In this document: positions 1 through 7,900 of the stretch, piece after piece
Position numbering within the stretch: position 1 is the stretch's first letter
How the letters are laid out: every line of letters starts with the position of its first letter
Assembly (NCBI GenBank): GCA_002315255.1
Contig: DCGM01000089.1
Location: 769 to 15,558 of the forward strand
Reading direction: 5' to 3'
DNA: 14,790 bases
Source of the DNA: Lachnospiraceae bacterium UBA1778
Lineage (GTDB): Bacteria > Bacillota > Clostridia > Lachnospirales > Lachnospiraceae
The notes under the pieces: generated by a model
What the model was told of the DNA's origin: nothing
Databases searched by the model: none
Seen by the model: only the letters and a program-made list of their open reading frames with translations
Made by a program: the position numbers and the translations under genes

Positions 1-487
1 GAATCAGGTACTTCGGACGATATTCCCGGATCAGGTCGGCAAAGCATTCAAAACCGCGATGGCAAGGGGTATCCCGATCCCCGATTCCGGCAACCGGCGC
101 ATGCGTTACCACAATATCCACACCTTCGGTCCTGCGCAGCTTTCTGCGCAGCTTGCGAATCCGTTTGCGCATCTGCTTTTCCGTATACTGATGAGGTCCT
201 CCGCTGTACATATGACTGCCGCCGAGCCCCATGATACGAAGCCCCTTGACAACGACCACATCGTCTTCAATACAGTCACAGCCCTCGGGAGCTTCGATGG
301 CATATCCGCCGTCATGGTTTCCGTGGACGTACAGGACCGGGGCGTGTCCCATGGTAACGAGGAAGCTGAGATAAGAGGCCTTCAGGTCACCGCTGGAGAT
401 GATCAGGTCGATTCCGTCCAGTTTCCCGGCACGGTAATGGTCCCAAAGATAAGTGCTTTCTTCATCGGAAACAAGAAGAATCTTCAT
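1..487 (-). CDS. Metallophosphoesterase (calcineurin-like fold), partial: C-terminus beyond the left edge
   Basis: This encodes the first 162 residues of a probable cytoplasmic metal-dependent phosphoesterase; no signal peptide is present. Visible family motifs are SGDLK (D34), GNHD (residues 56-59) and THAP (H129), matching the GD, GNHD/E and second-half histidine blocks of calcineurin-like enzymes; the last GHxH block would lie outside the window. The usual N-terminal D-x-H block is replaced by SDEES (D8, with Glu where His is expected), so one metal ligand is non-canonical. The start is fixed by an AAGAAGGT ribosome binding site (496-503) eight bases upstream. The ATG overlaps the stop codon of the preceding BMP-domain gene (ATGA), implying translational coupling. 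The substrate cannot be read from sequence; cyclic nucleotides, nucleotides or phosphodiesters are possible. Family assignment is firm, function is not. Confidence 0.85.
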   Translation of the reverse strand, partial: MKILLVSDEESTYLWDHYRAGKLDGIDLIISSGDLKASYLSFLVTMGHAPVLYVHGNHDGGYAIEAPEGCDCIEDDVVVVKGLRIMGLGGSHMYSGGPHQYTEKQMRKRIRKLRRKLRRTEGVDIVVTHAPVAGIGDRDTPCHRGFECFADLIREYRPKYLI

Positions 488-2433
488 AGATTGATACCTT
501 CTTTCTCCGGAGGCAGCTGTTCTCTGTGAATTCCCAGCAGACGCACGATCTCCCGGGACTGGGGAATCAGCTCATCAAACTCGGGAATGCGGCCTTCCAC
601 ACAATCGCAGAGCCAGTCCATGTGGACGATTTCTTCGGAGGTAAAGGAGCAGTCGCCCGGATTGCGTACAATGCCGTCCTGGTCGACGATCCGGCAGCGG
701 AACGGATCGATGACACCGCTTTGGATACCCTGCTTGAGGATATTCGCCAGACGGCGCACTCCGCCCGGCAGGGTATGACTCAGTTCTACGTCAACAACAC
801 CGGAACTGAAACCCCACCAGTAGCTGACCGGAACGGAGGGAGAAGCGGAGAGCTCCCAGCCGCCGTGGAAAATACTCTGCACCATTTTGGTATACAGTTT
901 GCCCCAGTTCCAGCAGGCGGAGGTCAAAGGCTGCATTTCGCCGTCAGGCATTTGACGATAGGATCCCCAGGTCTTTCCCCAGACACGATTCTCATTGGAA
1001 ATCGTATCTTGTCCCGAGACCACATTGATCTGCTGAGACTGGAGGTCTTCTCCGGGATCTCCGGGAAGGCAGGACCAGGTGAGCTTGATCCTTACACCGG
1101 GACAGGTGAGCTGAGCACCGAGTGCAAAGGCATTGATGCCGGCTATGACACCATAGATGGGATAGTTTGCAATATAACCGATGGAGCCCTCCCGACACAT
1201 CGCGCCGGCAACGGCGCCTACGATGAATTTGGCTTCGTAGATCCTGCTGTAATAGGTTCGGATTCCGGTAAAGGGCATGGAGAGGGAACAATTGAGAATG
1301 CGGACGTTCGGATGACGGGCAGCAACCTTAAGACAGGCGGAAATGAGGGGAGGCGTGGTGGCAAACAGAACCTGAGCGCCCTCTTCGATCGCTGTTTCCA
1401 TGGTGCGCTCCGCCTCAGGCAGCGCGGTAAGATAGCTTTTTACGGTAATCTGATCTCCCATGGCTTCTTCCAGATATTTGCGGCCGAGATCATGACCGTT
1501 TGCCCAGGGACTGGTTTCCGGAGTTGCGGTAAAAATAAAGGCAATATTCAGATGGGTCGGCGGAGTATGACCCATGAGAAGGGAAAAGAAAGAAGGACCC
1601 TTTGCTTCCTCCGGCTGCGTGCTTACATCGATCTTTGAAGCTCCGGACAGTACATTCATGTCGGGAAGGGCAGAAAGAATGCTCTTTTCCAATTCTTCCT
1701 GTGTCATTTCCCGAAGATCCCAGAAACGGTTCGTTCGGATCCAGACCAGAAGAAGATCTGCACAGGAGACGGAAGCAGGAATCAGTTTTTCCGCTGTGGT
1801 CCGGAACCGGTAATACTGGGAGGAGAAGGAACGGCGTTCCTCTTCCGTCCAGGTGTGTTCGGGGTCAAAGCCCAGACCGACCTGAAGGCGGGAATAGCCC
1901 CCGGGAATCGTGAGCTGAACCGAGTACAGACGGGAAAGGGCATAGAAAGAGAGAAATTCATAGTATTGACGGATCTCCGGCGCGTCGGAACGGTCCGGAA
2001 GGATACGTATGACTTTTGCGGTTATGAGCGGAGCCTGAAAGCTTTTGAGTACACTGACCCGCTTATTGCCTTCCTGAACATAGAACTTCCCCAGGTACTC
2101 AAAGCACAAGACCGGGTCATGAATGCCTTCCGGACTCAGATGAGCAGTACACAGCGAGATCCATTTTGCGGCAAATTCCGTATCCTGGGGGAGAAGCGGC
2201 ATGAAATTGCCTGCAAACGCATTGCGCCGGCCGGCGGTCTTGGTTCCGATGACCAGGTCGGAGGGAATCTCCAAAACGCCGAGCGATTCGTGACCGGCGC
2301 TCATGGAGTCCTCCAGCTGTTCATCCAGAACCGGAAGATATGGATATGCACCTTTATGGGTGCAGGATTTGTAGTATTTCTGACCGGCTTTCAAAGCCGC
2401 CTGATATTGTGAAAGGGCATCCTGAAATGACAT
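484..2433 (-). CDS. Cytoplasmic ParB-like / BMP-family solute-binding fusion protein
   Basis: This 649-residue protein has two recognisable parts. Around residues 110-135 a ParB/sulfiredoxin-like motif is seen (KFYVQEGNKRVSVLK), preceded by a possible helical N-terminus. From about residue 294 to 575 the sequence resembles BMP/PnrA-type substrate-binding proteins of ABC transporters, with HLNIAFIF at the start of the fold and SIGYIANYPIYGVIAGINAF (417-436) as the best-conserved block. BMP proteins normally are lipoproteins that bind nucleosides or related ligands outside the cell; this one starts MSFQDALSQY with no signal peptide or lipobox, so it probably acts inside the cell as a ligand sensor (inference). 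The start is supported by GAGG at 2441-2444, seven bases upstream. It is the first gene of an operon with the metallophosphoesterase, overlapping it by four bases. No ABC permease or ATPase lies nearby in the window. Confidence 0.82.
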   Translation of the reverse strand: MSFQDALSQYQAALKAGQKYYKSCTHKGAYPYLPVLDEQLEDSMSAGHESLGVLEIPSDLVIGTKTAGRRNAFAGNFMPLLPQDTEFAAKWISLCTAHLSPEGIHDPVLCFEYLGKFYVQEGNKRVSVLKSFQAPLITAKVIRILPDRSDAPEIRQYYEFLSFYALSRLYSVQLTIPGGYSRLQVGLGFDPEHTWTEEERRSFSSQYYRFRTTAEKLIPASVSCADLLLVWIRTNRFWDLREMTQEELEKSILSALPDMNVLSGASKIDVSTQPEEAKGPSFFSLLMGHTPPTHLNIAFIFTATPETSPWANGHDLGRKYLEEAMGDQITVKSYLTALPEAERTMETAIEEGAQVLFATTPPLISACLKVAARHPNVRILNCSLSMPFTGIRTYYSRIYEAKFIVGAVAGAMCREGSIGYIANYPIYGVIAGINAFALGAQLTCPGVRIKLTWSCLPGDPGEDLQSQQINVVSGQDTISNENRVWGKTWGSYRQMPDGEMQPLTSACWNWGKLYTKMVQSIFHGGWELSASPSVPVSYWWGFSSGVVDVELSHTLPGGVRRLANILKQGIQSGVIDPFRCRIVDQDGIVRNPGDCSFTSEEIVHMDWLCDCVEGRIPEFDELIPQSREIVRLLGIHREQLPPEKEGINL

Positions 2434-2463
2434 GGTATTTCCTCATAGAATGTGCGGGCATGG

Positions 2464-2495
2464 TGGACAACGGTACGTTTATGTGATTATATACT
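2464..2495 (+). promoter_or_regulatory. Weak candidate promoter for the TRIC-like gene
   Basis: A TGGACA box (2464-2469, five of six matches to TTGACA) lies 20 bases before TATACT (2490-2495, five of six); an alternative TATATA at 2488-2493 gives an 18-base spacer. The overlap with the opposing promoter would make the two units divergent from a shared 150-base region. The spacing is suboptimal, so this is tentative. Confidence 0.3.
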
Positions 2496-2514
2496 AAAGC
2501 AGCCCTGAATTCAA
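2486..2514 (-). promoter_or_regulatory. Promoter of the BMP-phosphoesterase operon
   Basis: On the minus strand, a -35 box TTGAAT (2509-2514) is separated by exactly 17 bases from a perfect -10 box TATAAT (2486-2491). Transcription should begin near 2479, giving a leader of about 45 bases before the ATG at 2433. This is a housekeeping sigma-A type promoter by sequence. Confidence 0.75.
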
Positions 2515-2586
2515 ACAATGATCCTGCGGACAAATGCCTGCGGAACCTGGCAGCGGAAAGGAACGCGGAAGAACCGCGAAATACAT

Positions 2587-3213
2587 ATGACAAACACTAT
2601 TATTCTGATCTTTGAGCTGATCGGAACGATCGCTTTTTCCATCTCCGGAGCCATGGTGGCGATCCGAAAGAGAATGGATATTTTCGGAATTGCCATACTG
2701 GGACTCACAACTGCCGTAGGAGGAGGTGTGATCCGGGATCTGATCCTGGGAATCACTCCGCCGGCAACCTTCCGGCATCCCGTTTATGCAATCACGGCAC
2801 TGGCGACTGCTTTCCTGATCTTTATTCCCGCGGTTCGAAGAGGACTGGAGAAAAAACATGCGATCTATGACCGGTTTTTACTGATCATGGACTCCGTGGG
2901 GCTGGGAATCTTTACGGTGGTAGGAGTACAGGCGGCTTTTTCCCAGGGATACGGAGACAATCTGTTTCTCGCGGTATTCGTAGGGACTCTGACCGGTGTT
3001 GGCGGAGGTGTGATGCGGGATATGATGGCGGGTGACCGGCCGTATATCTTCGTCAAGCATTTCTATGCGACCTCATCTCTGATCGGGGCGGTGGTTACCG
3101 CACTGATCTGGACCCCGCTGGGCGGGATCTGCGCAATGGCGATCGGCACGATCCTCACCACAACACTGCGTATGCTGGCGGCAAAGTATCGATGGAGCCT
3201 TCCCAAACCGTAA
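2587..3213 (+). CDS. UPF0126 / TRIC-type cation channel membrane protein
   Basis: This 208-residue hydrophobic protein belongs to the UPF0126 (YicG-like) family, whose prokaryotic members are trimeric intracellular cation (TRIC) channels conducting monovalent cations across the inner membrane. The family's duplicated three-helix unit is visible: the two glycine-rich kinks read AVGGGVIRDLILG in the first half and GVGGGVMRDMMAG in the second, each followed by further membrane segments. I chose the ATG at 2587 because MTNTIILIFELIGTIAFSISG matches the usual family N-terminus. An in-frame ATG at 2518 would add 23 polar residues and lacks a ribosome binding site. The site serving 2587 is itself poor: GGAAG at 2566-2570 sits 16 bases away, inside a small CGCGG-AAGAA-CCGCG hairpin, which might limit translation. 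It is transcribed alone, divergent from the BMP operon and convergent with the lectin gene. Confidence 0.88.
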   Translation: MTNTIILIFELIGTIAFSISGAMVAIRKRMDIFGIAILGLTTAVGGGVIRDLILGITPPATFRHPVYAITALATAFLIFIPAVRRGLEKKHAIYDRFLLIMDSVGLGIFTVVGVQAAFSQGYGDNLFLAVFVGTLTGVGGGVMRDMMAGDRPYIFVKHFYATSSLIGAVVTALIWTPLGGICAMAIGTILTTTLRMLAAKYRWSLPKP

Positions 3214-3215
3214 AA

Positions 3216-3255
3216 AACAAGCCTTTGGATCACATCACAGATCCAAAGGCTTGTT
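3216..3255 (-). terminator. Strong stem-loop terminator of the surface-protein operon, possibly bidirectional
   Basis: A perfect 16-bp inverted repeat (arms 3216-3231 and 3240-3255, 8-base loop) lies between the convergent stop codons at 3213 and 3274. Read on the minus strand it is followed by a TTTTTT run (3212-3217, the last bases of the stem and beyond), the classical Rho-independent layout for the lectin gene. On the plus strand the following CTGTTTC is a poor U-tract, so termination of the TRIC transcript may be weaker. Confidence 0.88.
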
Positions 3256-3273
3256 CTGTTTCAAAAAGGCTGA

Positions 3274-4929
3274 TTATGCCTTCTTTGCTTTGACGTCTTT
3301 AACAACGACAAATGCAATTCCTGCAGCAGCTGCGACGGTAAGGATGCCCAATGCAACCCAGACGGAGGTACCGACAGAGGACTTTGCGGTCTTTGCAACC
3401 GTTTCTTCGATACCGGACTGTGCTTCTGCTTCCTTGACATCCTCTTCGGCTTCTACTTCAGTGACTTCTTCCTCTGCTTTTGCAGAACCCTTCAGAGGGG
3501 ACTTGGTGGTCTCTTCCTCGGTCTTCAGAGCGGAGGAAACGAGAGTACCGTTTGCAAGGAGATTGCGCGCGTTGGTGAAGGGAGCTTCCTCGTCGAATTC
3601 GAGAATAAAGCCCTTGAGAGAGCTGATATCATCGCACTTGAGATTGACCCACTTCTGAGGAGTGACTGCACCATGGGTCTCGGAGGTTGCGGAAACGGGA
3701 TAACCGGACTGCCAGTTTGCGTACTCCCATGCCTCGCGGGATGCCCAGCCCCAGGAGGAGCCGATGGATTCCGCACCGATCCAGAGATTGTCTTTTCCGG
3801 AGTTCAGCTTTTCAATAAAGGTCTGCTCCTCTTTGGTGGTGATGGAGACCAGATAGCCTGCTACAGAGCCGGCAACCGTATCCGCATCTTCCCAGCTGAG
3901 CTGCTCGGGAACGATGAGGTAGTAATGATCACCGAATTTTCCGGCACCGTTGCCGTAGAGGGTTCCGCCGTTGCCGCCGTTACCGCCGTTGCCTGCAGTA
4001 CCGCCCTTGCCGCCTTTGCCGCCCCAGCCGCCGTAGCCGCCGTAGCCGCCCTGACCACCGTTTCCAGCGATACCGCCCTGACCGCCGTCGCCACCGGTGC
4101 CGCCATCGCCGCCGTTAATCTCGATATAGGCTTCATTCATCAATCCGCTGTAGCCTTTTTCTTCGAGTTCCGCTAAACGGGAGCGCAGCTCATCGATGTC
4201 CGATTCCACATCGTATTCGTTCGTGCTTCCGCCGATAACTTTACAGTCGATGGTCCCTTTTCCAGTATTTAATGCTTCCTTAGCGATATCAAAGCGATAC
4301 TGGCGCGGGTTCGTAACCGGTCCGAAGTAAATCGAGGATGACTTGAAAACAGCCAGGACTTCGACACCGGAATACAGGACTGCATTGCTGCCGTCTTTAT
4401 CCATAATGATATAGACATAATCCGGGAACTGGTGAATATCTTCATCTCCCCCTTCAATGCCGATGGCGATCTTCTGGGCAACAATCAGATACTGCCGGTC
4501 TGCCAGCTTATAGAACTGGGTGTTGTCCCACTGAGAACCGGAAACCGTCATATAATCATCAATCGGTTGAATCTGACCGGCATCATCGACGATCTTATAA
4601 CCGCCGCCTAACACCTTTAATTCGCTGTCATCAATGATCACGTTATTCGTTCCGAGATCCGCAGAACCGCTTCTATCGTTCTGTGTAGCTTTCCAGTCGC
4701 CAAGCCAGTTTTTTGACACCGTCGCGCCGTCATTGCAAATGGTTACCGGAGCGCCGTTCTGGTCGTAGACGATCGATGACGGGGATACGTCATACGCGTC
4801 TACGGCCTTGCTGCTGACTTTTCCGGCACTGATGGCAAACATGCCAGCCATAATGACCACCAGTGCAGCGAATACTGCCAGCGCGCCCTTGGCTTTTCTG
4901 TTCAGTTTCCGTGTCTTACTCTTTTCCAT
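3274..4929 (-). CDS. Surface protein: N-terminal anchor/signal, coiled coil, Gly-Gly-X rod, C-type-lectin-like domain, C-terminal TM segment
   Basis: This 551-residue protein starts with a basic stretch and a hydrophobic segment (residues 13-35) that inserts into or crosses the membrane. Residues 40-240 form a globular domain related to the one in the upstream giant protein: the block DDYMTV...FYKLADRQYLIV (124-150) aligns with NDYYSV...FVWKIADNKYMIV there. Residues 245-258 (DELRSRLAELEEKG) look like a short coiled coil. Residues 273-323 are 17 consecutive triplets with Gly in the middle position, mostly Gly-Gly-X. Residues 332-446 resemble a C-type lectin fold: HYYLIVPEQLSWEDA, the WIG core, paired tryptophans, WVNLKC and the final KGFILEFD strand. 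Only one cysteine of the usual four is present, and the WND and EPN/QPD calcium-sugar motifs are altered, so sugar binding is unproven. A Glu-rich spacer (470-510) precedes a TM segment (522-543) and a KAKKA tail. No LPXTG motif. GAGGG (4938-4942) sets the start. Second gene of the operon, 57 bases after the giant gene. Confidence 0.8.
   Translation of the reverse strand: MEKSKTRKLNRKAKGALAVFAALVVIMAGMFAISAGKVSSKAVDAYDVSPSSIVYDQNGAPVTICNDGATVSKNWLGDWKATQNDRSGSADLGTNNVIIDDSELKVLGGGYKIVDDAGQIQPIDDYMTVSGSQWDNTQFYKLADRQYLIVAQKIAIGIEGGDEDIHQFPDYVYIIMDKDGSNAVLYSGVEVLAVFKSSSIYFGPVTNPRQYRFDIAKEALNTGKGTIDCKVIGGSTNEYDVESDIDELRSRLAELEEKGYSGLMNEAYIEINGGDGGTGGDGGQGGIAGNGGQGGYGGYGGWGGKGGKGGTAGNGGNGGNGGTLYGNGAGKFGDHYYLIVPEQLSWEDADTVAGSVAGYLVSITTKEEQTFIEKLNSGKDNLWIGAESIGSSWGWASREAWEYANWQSGYPVSATSETHGAVTPQKWVNLKCDDISSLKGFILEFDEEAPFTNARNLLANGTLVSSALKTEEETTKSPLKGSAKAEEEVTEVEAEEDVKEAEAQSGIEETVAKTAKSSVGTSVWVALGILTVAAAAGIAFVVVKDVKAKKA
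3592..3936 (-). other. C-type-lectin-like domain (residues 332-446)
   Basis: The order of hydrophobic and aromatic landmarks matches bacterial C-type-lectin-like folds: Y-Y-L-I-V first strand, SWEDA first helix with SITTKEEQTFIEKL second helix, LWIGA core, the W-x-x-G-x-P turn (NWQSGYP), WVNLKC and a closing FILEFD strand. Position-equivalent WND is WVN, and the QPD/EPN loop reads GYPVS, arguing against a classical calcium-dependent sugar site. Confidence 0.7.
3961..4113 (-). repeat. Gly-Gly-X triplet repeat, 17 units (residues 273-323)
   Basis: On the DNA this is a 153-base array of near-repeated 9-base blocks (GCC-GCC-NNN on the plus strand). The protein reads GGD, GGT, GGD, GGQ, GGI, AGN, GGQ, then GGY, GGY, GGW, GGK, GGK, GGT, AGN, GGN, GGN, GGT. 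The middle Gly is invariant and only two units have Ala first. Such a sequence can form a polyglycine-II or collagen-related extended rod. Unit gain or loss would change length by multiples of three residues without shifting the frame. Confidence 0.9.
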
Positions 4930-4986
4930 AAGTAATCCCTCTTCTAATATCTGTACGAGATTGGTTACAAGTTATTGTTAATCAGA

Positions 4987-7900
4987 TTATCTGTCCTTAG
5001 CCTCCGGTGCGGATGAGGTGTTGATAATGGTAAGCCCGCTTCCGGTAAGCAGTTCAGGTGAAGAACCTTCAACCCACGTTCTTTCGAAACGGATAGAATT
5101 GTCTTCGTCCTGGCCCATCGTGACCTTCTCACCTGAAGAGCCTGCTATGTCAGAGCTGATGAAAGCTTCCAGATCATCATCATAACGATAGAACTTCAAG
5201 ACTAATGTGTAACTGTTGATTTCTGAATAGTTCGACGGCATGTCAGAGTTCCGGATCTTGATCGTGTAATCGTACTCGTTATTACCGATCAAGGTCGGAT
5301 AGAAGTATACCGGGAGACCGTCTGAGCTTGCGTTGACCGTCTTTGTCTGGTTCTTTCCGCTCTTATCTTTATAGCTGATGGAAAGCGTCCAGTCGAAGTA
5401 TTCAATCAGACTCATCTCAACCGGGTTCTGAAGACGCACATCGAAGTATTTCGCATATGCGCCGCTCTCCGGCTGCATCATAGAGAACTGAACGGTACCG
5501 ACAGAAGCCCTTGTACCGGAGTAGTCAACAGATCTCATCGCGAGAAGAATACTGTTACCGGTCGCAAGCGTCGGCTCCAGAAGATCATCATAGATCGGAT
5601 AGGTTCCCTTTGCTGTCGCAGAATATCCTTCGAATGTGGACAGATCACGGTTGATCGTGACGATCGCTTCGCGGATCTGTTCCGGAGTCATTTCGCCAAA
5701 GTAACGGCCGCCGGTGGTGACAATATCATAATTGTCTGCAATACCATAGATGAAGCACTCATACGAATAATCGCTGTTCGGGTCCATCGTATCCGTATCA
5801 ATGTAGTAACGGAGTTCTTCCATATCGCCCCACTCGAGATAGTTCGCAGCGAGATCGCCTATGGTGACTCCTTCCATTCCCGGAATTCCGTGATAAATCT
5901 GATCCGTCACATCGAGGATTTCAGTCTTCAGGTTTCCGTTCTCCACATAAGAACGCTTCTGAATGACAGCGACCGCGAGTTTCATGTCACGGATCATGCT
6001 GCCCCTCCGATAATAGGTCGGATAGAATGCGATATATGGCTGGAAGGTTACGGTTTCACCTTCAATCAATTTAATAAGGTTATATCCGCCGTCGAGACCC
6101 ATCTGGTCCGTCGTCTTATTGACCGTAAATGTACGGATTGCTTCCGGCGAAAGCTTCGTGACCTGAACGTCCTCCACCCATTCCTTCACTACGAGAAGGT
6201 TCTCAGGATCGGTGGTCAGATCGTAATTCTCATCATATGCCGGGCCACGGCCACGGTTGTAGGCCTTTACGCAGACCGTGTACTCTTTTCCATGCTGCAG
6301 ATAAACTGCCTCATCTCCAACCTTGGCAAGCTTATTGTTCTCGGTATCGAAAGCCATCTTATAAACATTACCGCGGTTTTCAAATACCGGATCATCATAC
6401 TGGCTGTTACTGAAGAAGAAGGTCATTTCATCATCTTCATAACCCTCCAGGCTACGCTTGCTCGTGCCGTCATAGACGTCGAGATAAGTAAGGAAGTTTC
6501 CATCCGGATCATAAAGTTCCATCGTATAGTAGTAGCCTAATGCGTTCGCGATATCGACGGAAGTGACGATATATTTCTCGTCATATGCATCGGAATAGTA
6601 ATGGATCGTAAACAGTGAAACTTCAGGCGAAGCCAGCGTACGCATCGAATGGAAGTTCTCAACTTCCGTGCCGTCCGCCTGTTCCATCAAAAGCCGTGTC
6701 AGCTGACCGACTTCATTCAGGTAATAAGCGTAGATGATATAATCCGTCTCACTCTCGAGCATCGAATACTCAAACATCTTCCATCCGTTCTTCAAGACAG
6801 AGGAAGAAAGGAGCGCGGAACCGACATCATCTACTGCATCCGGGTCAAACGGGTTCGCCTTCGGGCTGCCTTCTACCAGCGTGTAGCCCGTCGGATAATT
6901 TACAGAAGCGATATCTTCAGACGGAACATCCTCCCAGCGAAGAATCTCACCGGTTTCACCGACTTCCGTAATGATCTGTGTATACTTTTTGCCCGTCGCT
7001 TCATCTACCCGTTCAATCAGGAAGTAGATAAAGTTCTGCTCATCGCCTCGAAGTTCCGGAACGCCCTGCAGTTCATAGGTGAACTCCAAACCGTTTGCGA
7101 GGCTGACATCTTCATCAGAGTCATATTCAATCAACGGCGTGACAGACGGAATCTGGAACTTTCCGCCTTCTAACGCCGACGTGCCGTCCGCATGAAGAAC
7201 CGAAATATTCCGGAGGTTTTCCGTCTTTGCGACCTGCGCTGGAAGAATAGCTCTGTCACCGCTCAGTGCACCGACCCTCTCCGAGAAGTAGACTTCTTTA
7301 GAAGAAGACATCCTGTTAACAGAATTATAGCGGGTTGATACGAGTGCAATCTGACCATGCGTCTTTCCGGAAGTATTGATTTCGGTTAATTCAGCTTTCT
7401 TTAAAAGACCGCCGTAGAGCCCCAGATCCATCTCGGAACTTCCGACTTTTCCGACTACCGTGGAAAGCGACGCTTTCTGGCTGGAAAGATTATAGGAGTA
7501 AACCAGGTTTCCTGCCGGAGAAAGCTGATAGCCCGGACCTCCGACAGCAGTAATGTCTGCCTTATAGCTGTATACATGGACAGCCATATCATTTTCGCTG
7601 TTCTTGACGCCGTCAAAATCAAAACCTTCAACACCCGTTTCCTGCATCAGGCAAACCGAAAGTTCGGTGCCTTCATAACCTGCCAAATCGGCAAGTTCTT
7701 TCGAGAAGACGATTTCAAAGTTAAACTTGTTCGAGTGATTATCCCAAGTGATAACTGAACCATCAACAGAATCCATGTTTCGGATAAACTTATCGATGAC
7801 AATCGTCTTTCCGATTTTAGTATTCGTAAAGGTCATGCGGAGCGCCAACGCCTCATTCAAAAGCGCTTTCGCCGCGTTCAATTTAGCATTATTATCTGCG

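Noticed and set aside
59..529. Plus-strand frame of 156 codons at the left edge
   Set aside because: Antisense to the metallophosphoesterase, whose GNHD and THAP motifs identify the true frame.
526..1638. Long plus-strand open frame opposite the BMP-domain gene (370 codons), and a smaller one at 1855-2412
   Set aside because: They lie wholly antisense to a gene with recognisable domains, promoter and ribosome binding site; the translations show no family features and arise from the GC-rich codon pattern.
3961..4113. CRISPR-like regularly spaced repeats
   Set aside because: The periodicity is 9 bases and codes for Gly-Gly-X triplets; there are no unique spacers of 30-40 bases and no cas genes.
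3861..4136. Ala/Thr-rich frames across the glycine-repeat DNA on both strands
   Set aside because: They are alternative readings of the GCC-rich repeat array; the Gly-Gly-X frame belongs to a longer protein with recognisable domains on both sides.
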